This document shows positions 16,726 through 26,330 of a stretch of DNA of 64,000 bases, in pieces. The stretch is taken from the NCBI GenBank assembly GCA_944386805.1, contig CALXCO010000083.1:1-64000 (forward strand). Reading direction: 5' to 3'. The notes beneath the pieces were generated by a model, which was not told the origin of the DNA, made no database searches, and worked only from the letters and a program-made list of their open reading frames with translations. Every line of letters starts with the position of its first letter. Positions within the stretch are counted from its first letter, which is position 1. Made by a program: the position numbers and the translations under genes. This DNA comes from an uncultured Clostridia bacterium (lineage in GTDB: Bacteria > Bacillota > Clostridia > Oscillospirales > Ruminococcaceae).

Positions 16726-18189
16726 TTATTCTCGGACAGCTGCTGCCTGATGGACGGCATCCGGTTCAGGGTCACAGTTGGTGTAGGTCTTTTCAATCGT
16801 CAGACCGTTTTCACCCAGCGTCATCCGCAGCTGATAGGCATAGCAGGTCTCCGGCATCCGGCATTCAAACAGCAAAACATCCTCTTTTTCAAAGCTGCAC
16901 CCGATGTCCAGCATCGAAACCGGACTCAGCGGGAAGACCACTGTATTTCTTCTGGCAGAGCCGTCCATTCCGGCAGCCAGCCGCTGGACTCTGCCGCCCT
17001 CCTGAATCGTCAGGATACATTCGTCGCCGTCAAATTCGACGGTAAATCTTTCGATCGGCGCAGTCGGGAAATACCGCTGCATAATCCCGCCGGTCACCAG
17101 CCCCATGTGGAAACGACCGTCTGTGACCTTCCAGCTGCCGCTGAAGCCGTCTTTATTGCCATATGGGCCGTAATGCGGCGCCGCAAGCGACAGGCAGGAC
17201 AGCCGTCTTTTAAGCGCACACGCGTCAGCTTCGGTGCCGGGGTTGCGGTCGACACCATTGTCCAGCAGGTGGTAAAAATACGACAGGACGGTATCTGCCT
17301 GCGGACCGTCCATCGTCTGGTGGAGGATGATGACCATGTCCTCTTTGGGCGCGACAAACCCATACTGGCCCATTGCGCCGTCGGCACGGAAACAGCCCGG
17401 CCGTGAACACATCCACATCTGGAACCCATACCCGGAGCTTGCTTCCGGAGAAGGACCGGGGCCGTTGTCGATCTGTTTGGAGGTTGCGAGCTTTACATAT
17501 TCTTCCGACAGAATCCGTTCACCGTCGCAGACGCCGCCGTCGAGATACAGTTTCATCAGCCGGAGGTTGTCCTCCAGCGTGGCAAACAAGCCGCTGCCGC
17601 CGATTTCCATTCCGTCCGGCAGCCGCATCCAGCCGAGGTGATCGGCATTGATGCCGATCTTCGGGAACAGACAGGCCGACAGGAATTCATGCAGTGTTTT
17701 GCCGGTTTTCTGGCGGATGATGGCGCCGAGCATCGTGGAACCGACGCTGTTGTAAAAAAACGCACTGCCCGGCTGTTTTTCAATCGGATGGCGGAGGAAG
17801 TTGTCCACCCAGTCGCCGTCAAATCCGGGCAGGCTCTGCATGCCGGTCCCCATCCGGAGCAGGTTGCGGACGGTCAGCTGGTCGGTAAACGGCTGCTGCT
17901 GGCCTTTTCCGGGGAAGATATCGGTCAGTTTTTCGTCGAGAGAGAGCAGCCCCATCCGGCAGGCGATGCCGATTGCCGTGGCGGAATAGGTTTTGGTAAA
18001 GGACTGCATGCCGTGGTTGATACCCAGTGCATACGGCTTCCAGGCACCCTCTGCGCAGATTTTCCCATGGCGCATGATGATGATACCATGCGGTTCTGTC
18101 GAACCGCTTTCCAGCTCGTCCAGCAGCTGTAAGACAGCCTTGCTGGAGACACCGACCTGTTCAGGGGTGACCCGTTTAAACTTTTTCAT
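16726..18189 (-). CDS. Serine hydrolase of the beta-lactamase / penicillin-binding class
   Basis: About 487 residues from ATG 18189, which follows GGAGAAAAGT. The catalytic SxxK motif is SFTK in MQSFTKTYSA and the YxN motif is YNS in AFFYNSVGS. No signal peptide, so it is cytoplasmic; such members are esterases or amidases and not resistance enzymes. The C-terminal third (about 350-487) is a beta-rich extension. A role in deacylating plant glycosides is a guess from context. It stands alone on the minus strand, convergent with the OYE operon. Confidence 0.85.
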   Translation of the reverse strand: MKKFKRVTPEQVGVSSKAVLQLLDELESGSTEPHGIIIMRHGKICAEGAWKPYALGINHGMQSFTKTYSATAIGIACRMGLLSLDEKLTDIFPGKGQQQPFTDQLTVRNLLRMGTGMQSLPGFDGDWVDNFLRHPIEKQPGSAFFYNSVGSTMLGAIIRQKTGKTLHEFLSACLFPKIGINADHLGWMRLPDGMEIGGSGLFATLEDNLRLMKLYLDGGVCDGERILSEEYVKLATSKQIDNGPGPSPEASSGYGFQMWMCSRPGCFRADGAMGQYGFVAPKEDMVIILHQTMDGPQADTVLSYFYHLLDNGVDRNPGTEADACALKRRLSCLSLAAPHYGPYGNKDGFSGSWKVTDGRFHMGLVTGGIMQRYFPTAPIERFTVEFDGDECILTIQEGGRVQRLAAGMDGSARRNTVVFPLSPVSMLDIGCSFEKEDVLLFECRMPETCYAYQLRMTLGENGLTIEKTYTNCDPEPDAVHQAAAVRE

Positions 18190-18391
18190 ACTTTTCTCCA
18201 ATCTTTTCGCGGTAAAAATGTTGCTTATGACGTTACTGTATTCATGATAGCATGGATGGTATCGGATTTCAAGAATAAATTCTGTATATTGTGACAAATA
18301 CCGGCCGGCAGTCCCGACAGCATCCGGAGAAGGGAAAAGTGTTACAATTTTTACGGCGAAAATTCATAATATTTATCATATAGCAGCCGTA

Positions 18392-18439
18392 TTGACATAT
18401 CCATAAATATTGGGTAAGATAAAGTTGAAAGCGGTTTCG
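18392..18439 (+). promoter_or_regulatory. Promoter and LacI-type operator of the lacI-family gene
   Basis: TTGACA (18392-18397), 17-base spacer, TAAGAT (18415-18420). The palindromic TGAAAGCGGTTTCG (18426-18439) lies right after the -10 and fits a LacI/CcpA-type operator. The position predicts autorepression or catabolite control. The rest of the 18190-18590 gap holds nothing else I can recognise. Confidence 0.75.
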
Positions 18440-18599
18440 CAGATAAAATACCTAAAGTTAAACGTTTGACCCGTCTGTTCTGGAAGAAAGATACGTTTTT
18501 TAATTATTTTCTGCATGCGGCAGCAACATGGAGATGCGTAGTGACGGTAAAGAGGAGAGGAAGGTTTGACTTTTAATATAGATTGAGAGGGTGCGCAAG

Positions 18600-19646
18600 G
18601 TGCAAGTACTGAAAGCGAACGAAAGTAAACCGATTACCATCTATGATATCGCCAAAGAGGCGGAAGTATCTCCTGCGACCGTTTCCAGAGTTCTGACGGG
18701 CAATACCAACGTCCGGAAGGAAAAGCGGAAAAAGGTTCTGGAAATCATTGAAAAGTACAACTTCAAACCCAACGCAATGGCGCGTGGTCTGTCTGAAACC
18801 AAGAGCAAGATCATCGGGATACTGGTTGCAGATGTGCGCAACCCGTTTTATGCCGAGCTGTTTCTTGCCTGCGAGCAGGCGGCAAAACTGGCCGGATATA
18901 CGGTCATGCTGTGCAATTCGCTGAATGTGATGGAGCAGGAGGAGTATCTGCTGGACCAGATGGTGCAGCAGCGGGTGGACGCGATCATCCAGATCGGCGG
19001 ACGTGTGGACGACCTGGTGTCGAATATGGAGTATGTTGAAAAAGTAAACCAGGTTATGAACACGACGCCGGTCGTCGTCACCGGCAAGCTGGAGGGGACA
19101 AAATGCAAGATGGTCCGCATTGACAGCATGAAGGCGATGGAACTGCTGATGGAATACCTGATTTCGCTGGGACATCAGGAGATTGCGATGGTCGGCGGAA
19201 GCGTGCGGGTTCTGTCGACCTATGAGAAGCTGGTCCAGTACCGGCGCTCGCTGCAAAAGTACCATATTCCGTATGATCCCGACCTGATTTCGGCAGAGGG
19301 GTCGTATAACGTGGAAAGCGGCTACCGTCTGATGAATGAGATGCTGGCGAAAGGGAAGCGGCCGACAGCAGTCGTCGCAATCAACGATTTTGCAGCGACC
19401 GGGGTCATGCACAGCCTGCTGGAGCATGGGTTCCGGATTCCGGAGGATGTTTCGGTTGTCGGTTACGACAATACCTATATTTCGCAGGTAATGAATCCGT
19501 CGATTACGACAATAGACTATAATTATCAGTATTTTGGCAAGTGCCTGATTGAGGCGGCGATTGACGCAATCGAGGACAGAGGGGAACTTTTGAAACTGGT
19601 AACACCGAGTTTGGTGATTCGAAAGAGCAGCGGAGCCAAAAAATGA
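18600..19646 (+). CDS. LacI-family transcriptional regulator
   Basis: About 348 residues. The N-terminal helix-turn-helix is ITIYDIAKEAEVSPATVSRVL, followed by the hinge helix and a periplasmic-binding-protein-like sugar sensor (to about residue 340). A GTG start at 18600 with GAGAGG upstream is likely; an earlier GTG at 18591 is possible. It lies directly before the sugar ABC transporter genes. A matching operator sits in their promoter (19775-19788), so it probably represses them until the sugar is present. Confidence 0.92.
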   Translation: MQVLKANESKPITIYDIAKEAEVSPATVSRVLTGNTNVRKEKRKKVLEIIEKYNFKPNAMARGLSETKSKIIGILVADVRNPFYAELFLACEQAAKLAGYTVMLCNSLNVMEQEEYLLDQMVQQRVDAIIQIGGRVDDLVSNMEYVEKVNQVMNTTPVVVTGKLEGTKCKMVRIDSMKAMELLMEYLISLGHQEIAMVGGSVRVLSTYEKLVQYRRSLQKYHIPYDPDLISAEGSYNVESGYRLMNEMLAKGKRPTAVVAINDFAATGVMHSLLEHGFRIPEDVSVVGYDNTYISQVMNPSITTIDYNYQYFGKCLIEAAIDAIEDRGELLKLVTPSLVIRKSSGAKK

Positions 19647-19743
19647 GCAAAATATGACGATTATTGCGGTTAATTTTAACAAAAAAATGGAAATTTATTG
19701 TAAGAAACAGAAATATTTAGCAATATGACAAAAAAACCTTGCG

Positions 19744-19788
19744 TTGTTGGAAAATAAGTGTTCATATATACGTATGAAACCGGTTGCA
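19744..19788 (+). promoter_or_regulatory. Promoter and LacI-type operator of the ABC transporter operon
   Basis: TTGTTG (19744-19749), 17-base spacer, TATACG (19767-19772). The near-palindrome TGAAACCGGTTGCA (19775-19788) sits at the expected start of transcription. It resembles the operator before the lacI-family gene. Confidence 0.7.
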
Positions 19789-19811
19789 AAACATACGAGG
19801 AGTGAATAGCT

Positions 19812-20744
19812 GTGAAAAGGTCCAACGATAACCAAGGTTTTCTGAAAAAACTTTCGCGGTCGAAAGTTTTGCTGTTAATGTGTACCCCGGCGATTCTGTT
19901 TTTCTTTTTGTTCAGTTACATGCCGCTGCCCGGCATCTGGGTTGCATTTGTCAAATACAACTACCGTGACGGCATTTTCGGCAGTAAGTTTGTCGGTCTG
20001 AGCAACTTTGAGTTTCTGATTTCTTCCGGCAAACTGGTGGAACTGACCATCAACACCATCCTGTACAACCTGTGCTTTATTATTTTAGGCAATCTGCTTG
20101 CGGTACTGGTTGCGATTCTGCTCAACGAGATTCGCAGCAGAATGTTCAAAAAAGTTTCTCAGACGCTGATGTTCCTGCCCTACTTCGTATCGCAGGTTCT
20201 GATCGGCATTCTGGTCTTCAACATGCTGAACTATGATACCGGTTTCGTCAACAACATGCTCGGCAGCCTGGGACTGGAACTTTGGGAACCCTATTCCGAT
20301 CCGAATGTATGGCCGCCGATTCTGATTCTGGTTTATCTGTGGCAGAACACCGGTTACAACTCCGTCGTATACTTTGCCGCGATCATGGGTATTGACGCGG
20401 GCATCATTGAAGCGGCGAAGGTAGACGGCGCCAACTGCTTCCACAAGATCTGGCACATTGTCCTTCCCGGCTTAAAACCCACGATTGTAATTTTGCTTCT
20501 GTTCGCACTGGGCGGCATCGTCAAAGGTAACTTTGGTCTGTTCTACAACATCATCGGTACCAACTCGCTGCTGTTCCCGACGACCGACATCATCGAAACC
20601 TACGTATACCGTGCAGTTACAGCTGACTTCAACTTCTCGACTGCATCTGCGGTTGGCCTGTACCAGTCGCTGATTGGTTTTGTGATCGTAATGGCCGTCA
20701 ACTTTACCGTCAAGAAGATCGAACCGGATTATTCGCTGTTCTGA
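19812..20744 (+). CDS. Sugar ABC transporter permease (LplB type)
   Basis: 310 residues with six predicted membrane segments. The cytoplasmic EAA-like loop is EAAKVDGANCFHKIWHIVLP, which docks the ATPase. The start is GTG after GAGGAG. It pairs with the next permease and the binding protein gene. No ATP-binding subunit is encoded here, so a shared MsmK-like ATPase elsewhere is needed. The family carries oligosaccharides or complex plant sugars. Confidence 0.92.
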   Translation: MKRSNDNQGFLKKLSRSKVLLLMCTPAILFFFLFSYMPLPGIWVAFVKYNYRDGIFGSKFVGLSNFEFLISSGKLVELTINTILYNLCFIILGNLLAVLVAILLNEIRSRMFKKVSQTLMFLPYFVSQVLIGILVFNMLNYDTGFVNNMLGSLGLELWEPYSDPNVWPPILILVYLWQNTGYNSVVYFAAIMGIDAGIIEAAKVDGANCFHKIWHIVLPGLKPTIVILLLFALGGIVKGNFGLFYNIIGTNSLLFPTTDIIETYVYRAVTADFNFSTASAVGLYQSLIGFVIVMAVNFTVKKIEPDYSLF

Positions 20745-20765
20745 TGAGAGAAGGAGAGTGTGAAC

Positions 20766-21692
20766 ATGGTAAATACCAAGCATCAGGACCTGATGACGAC
20801 GGGTGTCAAGATTAAAATGGACCCGACCGAAAAGGTCACCAAAGTTGTCGGTTATGTATTTGTTACGTTTTATGCGCTGTGCTGTGTCATTCCGTTTCTG
20901 ATCATTCTCAGCACATCGTTTACCAGTGAATCAGTTATTCGTAGCGTAGGCGTTCAGATCATCCCGAAGGAATTCACGCTGGAAAGCTACAAGATGGTCA
21001 TTAAGAGCGCGAACATCTTCAAATCGTATATTCTGACGATTGGCCTGACTGTAGTTGGCACGTTTGTCGGTCTGTTCATCATTTCGATGACCGGCTATGC
21101 ACTTCAGCGCAAGGACTTTGAGTTCAGAAACATCATTTCTTTCTACATTTACTTCACCAGCCTGTTTTCCGCAGGTCTGGCACCCTACTACCTGCTGATG
21201 ACCCAGACCTATCACCTGAAAGACAACTACCTGGCGGTTCTGCTGCCGCTGCTGATGTCTCCGTGGCTGATTATTCTGATGAAGAACTTCGTCAAGGCAA
21301 TTCCCCATGAAATCACCGAATCGGGCAAGATCGACGGCGCGGGCGATGTACGCATTTTCGTTTCGCTGGTCCTGCCGATGCTGAAACCGGCGCTCGCAAC
21401 CATCGGACTGTTCCTGGCGATCGGCTACTGGAACGAATGGTACCAGTCCTCGCTGTTTTTGAGCTCAAAGGTTGAGGTCAAACCGCTGCAGTACACCCTG
21501 TACGAGATCGTCAACAAGACCGATGCACTGCGCAACTCGGTTGCAGGTCAGTACGTCAGCATCACCGATATCCCGACCGAGGGCGTCAAGATGGCAAACG
21601 CGGTTCTGGCAACTGGCCCGATCGTCCTGGTATACCCGTTCGTTCAGAAATACTTCATCAGCGGCATCACCGTTGGTACAGTCAAAGGTTAA
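20766..21692 (+). CDS. Sugar ABC transporter permease (YtcP type)
   Basis: 308 residues, six membrane segments, EAA-like loop ESGKIDGAGDVRIFVSLVLP. The ATG at 20766 has AAGGAG 9 bases upstream; a GTG at 20760 is possible. It lies 21 bases after the LplB-type partner, within one operon. Confidence 0.92.
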   Translation: MVNTKHQDLMTTGVKIKMDPTEKVTKVVGYVFVTFYALCCVIPFLIILSTSFTSESVIRSVGVQIIPKEFTLESYKMVIKSANIFKSYILTIGLTVVGTFVGLFIISMTGYALQRKDFEFRNIISFYIYFTSLFSAGLAPYYLLMTQTYHLKDNYLAVLLPLLMSPWLIILMKNFVKAIPHEITESGKIDGAGDVRIFVSLVLPMLKPALATIGLFLAIGYWNEWYQSSLFLSSKVEVKPLQYTLYEIVNKTDALRNSVAGQYVSITDIPTEGVKMANAVLATGPIVLVYPFVQKYFISGITVGTVKG

Positions 21693-21785
21693 TCCTGTAA
21701 AGTACATAATATCATCTGTGTTGGTTCCATCGCGACGCCGGAAAACTGGGGCGCGATGATCATAAAAAAAATTGGAGGTACTGTT

Positions 21786-23448
21786 ATGATGAATATGAAG
21801 AAAAGAATGATGGCTGTATTGTTGACCGCTATTATGGCAGCTGCTCTCACCGGATGCGGGGGGGTCTTCCTCGGACTCTTCAACTTCCGACTCCAGCACG
21901 GATAGCTCCACTACTGAAAGCTCTGCAACCGACAGCTCGGAAGAATCCGGCGATGCTTCCGCAGAAATTGACACTTCCGAACATGTTGTCATCAACTACA
22001 TGACCACCGGCGACAAACCCACCGGCGACCAGGCTGCAACCCTTGATTCGATGATGACCAAGCTCAATGAAATCCTGACCGAAAAAGTCAACGCTGAGCT
22101 GGAAATCTACTATATTCCGTGGACCGATTATCTTGCAAACTACAACCTGACCCTGGCTTCGATGGACGGTTCCGTCGACCTGGTCGGTACCGCTTCTGAC
22201 TGGCTGGACGCATGGCCCAACGCAAAGAACGGCGCATTCCTCGAACTGTCTGAAGAGATGCTCCAGACCTACGCTCCCCAGACCTGGGCAAGCGTTCCCG
22301 CTGAACACTGGGATCTGTGCAAATATGACGGCGAAATCTATCTGATTCCGGAAGACAACTACGCTCAGTGGACCAACCACGGCTTGGCTTACCGTCTTGA
22401 CTGGGCGAAGGAAGCCGGCCTGGAAGATGGCGTTCACAGCTGGGAAGACATGACCGAATACTTCCGTTATGTCAAGGAAGCATATCCGGATATCATTCCG
22501 TGGGACTCTGACGGAACTGCATATGGAACCCTCGCTGGCGGCTGGATCACCTCTCACAGCAACTTCGTTTCGATCGATGGTCTGAGCTCCAATGCTATGT
22601 GGGGCGGCACCAAAGATGATCTGTACACCGTTTATTCTCCTTATATGACCGATACCGATTCGCTGGTTGAGTTCGCAAAACTGATGAAGGAATGGGACGA
22701 AATCGGCGTATGGCGTACCGACGTTCTGAACAATACCTCCTCCACCAACCGTGATGACTACCGTGTCGGCCTGGTTGCTGCTGAACAGCACCACACCCAG
22801 ACCTGGACCGACCTGGTCATCCACACTGCTTCCAACAAGATCTATGAGACCGATGAGGATGCAGATACCGGATTCTTCTACTTCGGTGAAGAAACCGGCA
22901 ACGTTGTTGCACTTTCGATCACCCACGGTGCAATGGCAGTTTCCGCAGGCAGCGAAAACCCTGAACGCGCTCTGATGGTTTACGACCTGATCCGCAACGA
23001 TCCCGACTGCTACCATCTGATGTGCTACGGCGAACAGGGCGTTTCCTGGGATGTTGATGAAAACGGCATGCGTATTCAGCCCGAAGGCTACAACCCCGAT
23101 ACCCAGAACATCAACGGTATGACCAACTACTGGTGGGGCCGTAACGACGATCTGGAAATCAAGGACGCAACCTTCAACTGGGATGCAATTGATGCGCTGT
23201 ATGCTGAATACGACGAGATCAAGATCGAATATCCTTATGGTCAGTTCGTTGCCAACGTCGACAACATCCAGTCCTACATCAGCAACCTGAGCGAAGTTTA
23301 TACCAACTATATGAAACAGATTGCGTATGGTAAATACGAGGGCACCGCAGAAGATATTGTTGCCCAGTTCCAGGACGCAATGAAACAGGCTGGTGTTGAC
23401 ACCGTTACTGAAGAACTGCAGAAACAGTTTGATGAACTGTACAAATAA
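21786..23448 (+). pseudogene. Sugar-binding lipoprotein, frameshifted in a G7 run
   Basis: Extracellular solute-binding protein of the transporter. The ATG at 21786 follows TTGGAGG and opens a lipoprotein signal peptide ending LTGCGG. Right after the lipobox, seven G (21858-21864) put the frame out. With six G it would run on through a Ser/Asp/Thr-rich linker into the mature domain that is open from about 21900 to 23448, giving 553 residues. As written, translation stops soon after the signal peptide, or a protein lacking its signal starts at 22000. A sequencing error or phase variation would both explain it. Confidence 0.85.
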
Positions 23449-23463
23449 TTGCCGTTAACAGCA

Positions 23464-23498
23464 GGGGAGTACGGGTCTTTACGACCTGTACCCCTTTT
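23464..23498 (+). terminator. Terminator after the binding-protein gene
   Basis: Stem GGGGAGTACGGGTC / GACCTGTACCCC with a 5-base loop and TTTT, 15 bases past the stop. It probably limits read-through from the transporter genes into the GH35 gene. Confidence 0.8.
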
Positions 23499-23560
23499 GT
23501 CTTCCATATCATGATAAAACCGAAATGTTTTGACATCAACAGAGATTAAGTGAGGAAAGT

Positions 23561-25303
23561 ATGGGTAATCATTTTGAAATTTCAGATGATTTTTACTGGA
23601 ATGGGGAAAAAGTCAAAATCATTTCCGGCGGCGTTCATTATTTCAGGATTCTGCCTGAATACTGGAGAGACCGGCTGGAAAAACTGAAGGCTTTGGGGTG
23701 CAATACCGTTGAAACCTACATTCCGTGGAACCTGCATGAAAAAGAAAAGGGACAGTTTGATTTTTCAGGTCGGCTGGATGTTGCATCTTTTGTGAAAATC
23801 GCACAGGAGCTGGGATTGTTTGTCATTCTGCGCCCTAGTCCGTATATCTGCGGCGAATGGGAGTTTGGCGGTCTGCCCTACTGGCTGCTCAAAGAGGACG
23901 GCATGCGGCTGCGCTGCATGTATCCGCCCTACCTGCGCCATGTCCGGGAGTATTACCAGAAGCTGTTCGAGGTAATCGCGCCGCTCCAGGTGACACGCGG
24001 CGGACCTGTCATTATGATGCAGATCGAAAATGAATATGGCTATTATGGCAACGACCATCAGTATCTTGAGTACCTCAAAAACCTGATGATCGAATATGGC
24101 TGTGAGGTTCCGCTGGTGACGTCCGATGGACCGTGGGGGAGTTCCTTTGCCTGCGGCAAGGTGGAGGGTGCACTCCAGACCGGAAATTTTGGCTCGAAAG
24201 GCAGGGAACAGTTTGCGGTCATGCGCCGGAAGATCGGCGACAAACCGCTGATGTGTATGGAATTCTGGGTCGGCTGGTTTGACAACTGGGGCGTCGAATG
24301 CCACCAGACGGGCGATACTGCCGAACATGTCAAAGATCTGGACGAAATTCTCTCCGAGGGTCATGTCAACATTTATATGTTTATCGGCGGGACCAACTTC
24401 GGGTTTATGAACGGTTCGAACTACTATGATGTGCTGACGCCGGACGTCACCTCCTATGATTACGACGCACTGTTGACCGAGGATGGCCAGATCACCGAAA
24501 AGTACCGTGCCTTCCAGCAGGTCATCGCAAAATATGCGCCGCTGCCGGAGGTTACCTTGTCCACCGATATCAAACGGATGGATTACGGCAGGCTCAAACC
24601 TGTCCATACCACCGGACTGTTTGAGAATCTGCACAACCTGACCAGCTGTGTCGAAAGCGTCTGCCCGCAGAGCATGGAAAAACTGGATCAGGGTTACGGG
24701 TATATTCTGTACGAGACGGCGCTGGAACAGGAGCCGATCGAAAAAATCCGGCTGTACGGCGCCAACGACCGCGCCAACCTGTTTGTCGATCAGAAGCCGG
24801 TGCTCACCCTGTACGACCGGGAACTGCTGGAAGAGCATGAGCTGGCAGAAAAGCCGGCAGGGGAAACCCTGTCGATTTTGGTGGAGAATATGGGCCGTGT
24901 CAATTTTGGTCCGTCTCTCGAACGGCAGCGCAAGGGCATTGACCAGTGCGTGACGGTCAACGGACACCAGCAGTACCACTGGAAACAGTTTACGCTGCCG
25001 ATGGAAGACCTTTCGGGGCTGGATTACACCCTTCCTCATCAGCCGGGCACGCCGGGATTCTACCAGTTTACCTTTAAAGCGGAGCAGCTGGGGGATACCT
25101 TCCTGGATTTTGCCGGATGGGGCAAAGGCTGTATCTGGGTGAACGGGTTTAACATCGGCAGATTCTGGGAGATCGGTCCCCAGAAGCGGCTGTATATTCC
25201 GGCACCGCTGCTCAGACAGGGCGAAAACGAGATTGTTATTTTTGAAACTGAGGGAAAGACAGGCGGGGAGATCTGGCTGGCAGATTGTCCTGATCTGGGA
25301 TAA
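23561..25303 (+). CDS. GH35 beta-galactosidase
   Basis: 580 residues. A GH35 TIM barrel fills the N-terminal two thirds: SGGVHYFRILPEYW at the start, the acid/base Glu in QIENEYGYYG, and the nucleophile Glu in CMEFWVGWFDNWG. A C-terminal jelly-roll includes GWGKGCIWVNGFNIGRFW, typical of the family. There is no signal peptide, so it cleaves terminal beta-galactosides inside the cell after uptake by the upstream transporter. The start follows GAGGAAAG. Confidence 0.93.
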   Translation: MGNHFEISDDFYWNGEKVKIISGGVHYFRILPEYWRDRLEKLKALGCNTVETYIPWNLHEKEKGQFDFSGRLDVASFVKIAQELGLFVILRPSPYICGEWEFGGLPYWLLKEDGMRLRCMYPPYLRHVREYYQKLFEVIAPLQVTRGGPVIMMQIENEYGYYGNDHQYLEYLKNLMIEYGCEVPLVTSDGPWGSSFACGKVEGALQTGNFGSKGREQFAVMRRKIGDKPLMCMEFWVGWFDNWGVECHQTGDTAEHVKDLDEILSEGHVNIYMFIGGTNFGFMNGSNYYDVLTPDVTSYDYDALLTEDGQITEKYRAFQQVIAKYAPLPEVTLSTDIKRMDYGRLKPVHTTGLFENLHNLTSCVESVCPQSMEKLDQGYGYILYETALEQEPIEKIRLYGANDRANLFVDQKPVLTLYDRELLEEHELAEKPAGETLSILVENMGRVNFGPSLERQRKGIDQCVTVNGHQQYHWKQFTLPMEDLSGLDYTLPHQPGTPGFYQFTFKAEQLGDTFLDFAGWGKGCIWVNGFNIGRFWEIGPQKRLYIPAPLLRQGENEIVIFETEGKTGGEIWLADCPDLG

Positions 25304-25326
25304 AGACAGAAGGCCGGTAAAACAAC

Positions 25327-26262
25327 ATGTACTATGAAATCAACGGCAATATTCTGCCGCAGGTTCGTCTGGTCGGGAAAGCCATACTCGAACCACCTTA
25401 TGTTCACCGCAAGCGGCAGGCCGACGAGTTTATCCTGTATGTCATGAAGCAGGGAGAGCTTTATTTAAAGGAAGACCAGACCGAATACTGCCTGAAAAAG
25501 GGCGATGTTCTGTTACTGGACCCGGACTTTGTGCATCAGGGGCTGCAAAGCTCCAGCTGTGAATATTATTATGTACATTTTCATCACGGACAGCTCGAAC
25601 GGAAAAAACGGGACGACCAGTTCGCCTGCCGCTGCAGCCACCGCAGGAGTGAAAGCCTGAAAGAGGACAACGGCTCCTATTTGCGGTACCAGGATTCCTG
25701 GATACTGTTTCCGAAGATGCTGTCGATGAACCCCGACGCACCGGCCTATTTCCGGGTATTGTCGCTGATGGAACAGGCGATGGAGCACAACTGCTATCAG
25801 CTGGAAAACTATAAGGTCCTCTGTGGGATGAAACTGTTGGAAGCGATGGTTGAGATTGCACGGGAGGGGGTGACTGCGTCGGCGCTGACCGGCGGAGCCA
25901 CCCGCCCGGCCTCTTTCCAGAAGGTGCAGCAGCTGACCGGCTACCTGAACAGCAACTATCACCGTCCAATCAGCAGCAGCCTGATTGAACAGGAGTTTTC
26001 CTGCAACTTCGACTATCTCAACCGGGTATTTAAGCGGAGCCGTGGGAAGACAATTTTTGCCTATCTGAACGAGATCCGCATCCAGCATGCCCGCGAACTG
26101 ATGGCCTCCACTTCGATGAAGGTGGCGGCGATCGGACGGCGGGTCGGGTTTGAGGACGAATGTTATTTCAGCAAGGTCTTTAAGAAGTATACCGGTGTAT
26201 CCCCAAGCCAGTATGAAAAGATGTCGATTCGGACCGATCAGGGGCAGTGGAAACCGGGATAA
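25327..26262 (+). CDS. AraC-family transcriptional regulator
   Basis: 311 residues with an N-terminal cupin-like sensor (about 10-85) and a C-terminal double helix-turn-helix (about 205-300, ending YTGVSPSQYEKM). It follows the GH35 gene by 23 bases and is probably co-transcribed with it. It likely controls the neighbouring glycosidase genes. The ribosome site is weak. Confidence 0.88.
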   Translation: MYYEINGNILPQVRLVGKAILEPPYVHRKRQADEFILYVMKQGELYLKEDQTEYCLKKGDVLLLDPDFVHQGLQSSSCEYYYVHFHHGQLERKKRDDQFACRCSHRRSESLKEDNGSYLRYQDSWILFPKMLSMNPDAPAYFRVLSLMEQAMEHNCYQLENYKVLCGMKLLEAMVEIAREGVTASALTGGATRPASFQKVQQLTGYLNSNYHRPISSSLIEQEFSCNFDYLNRVFKRSRGKTIFAYLNEIRIQHARELMASTSMKVAAIGRRVGFEDECYFSKVFKKYTGVSPSQYEKMSIRTDQGQWKPG

Positions 26263-26274
26263 TCTGCAAACAAT

Positions 26275-26313
26275 GAAAAAACCGTCCCAGGCAGAGCGCA
26301 GGGACGGTTTTTC
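26275..26313. terminator. Bidirectional terminator between convergent genes
   Basis: AAAAAACCGTCCC pairs with GGGACGGTTTTT around a 12-base loop. It separates the AraC gene from the convergent GH2 gene. Confidence 0.9.
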
Positions 26314-26330
26314 CATATCAACCGGTTCAT

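Noticed and set aside
16726..18189. Beta-lactam resistance gene
   Set aside because: No signal peptide, and the C-terminal extension and context point to a cytoplasmic esterase-like serine hydrolase.
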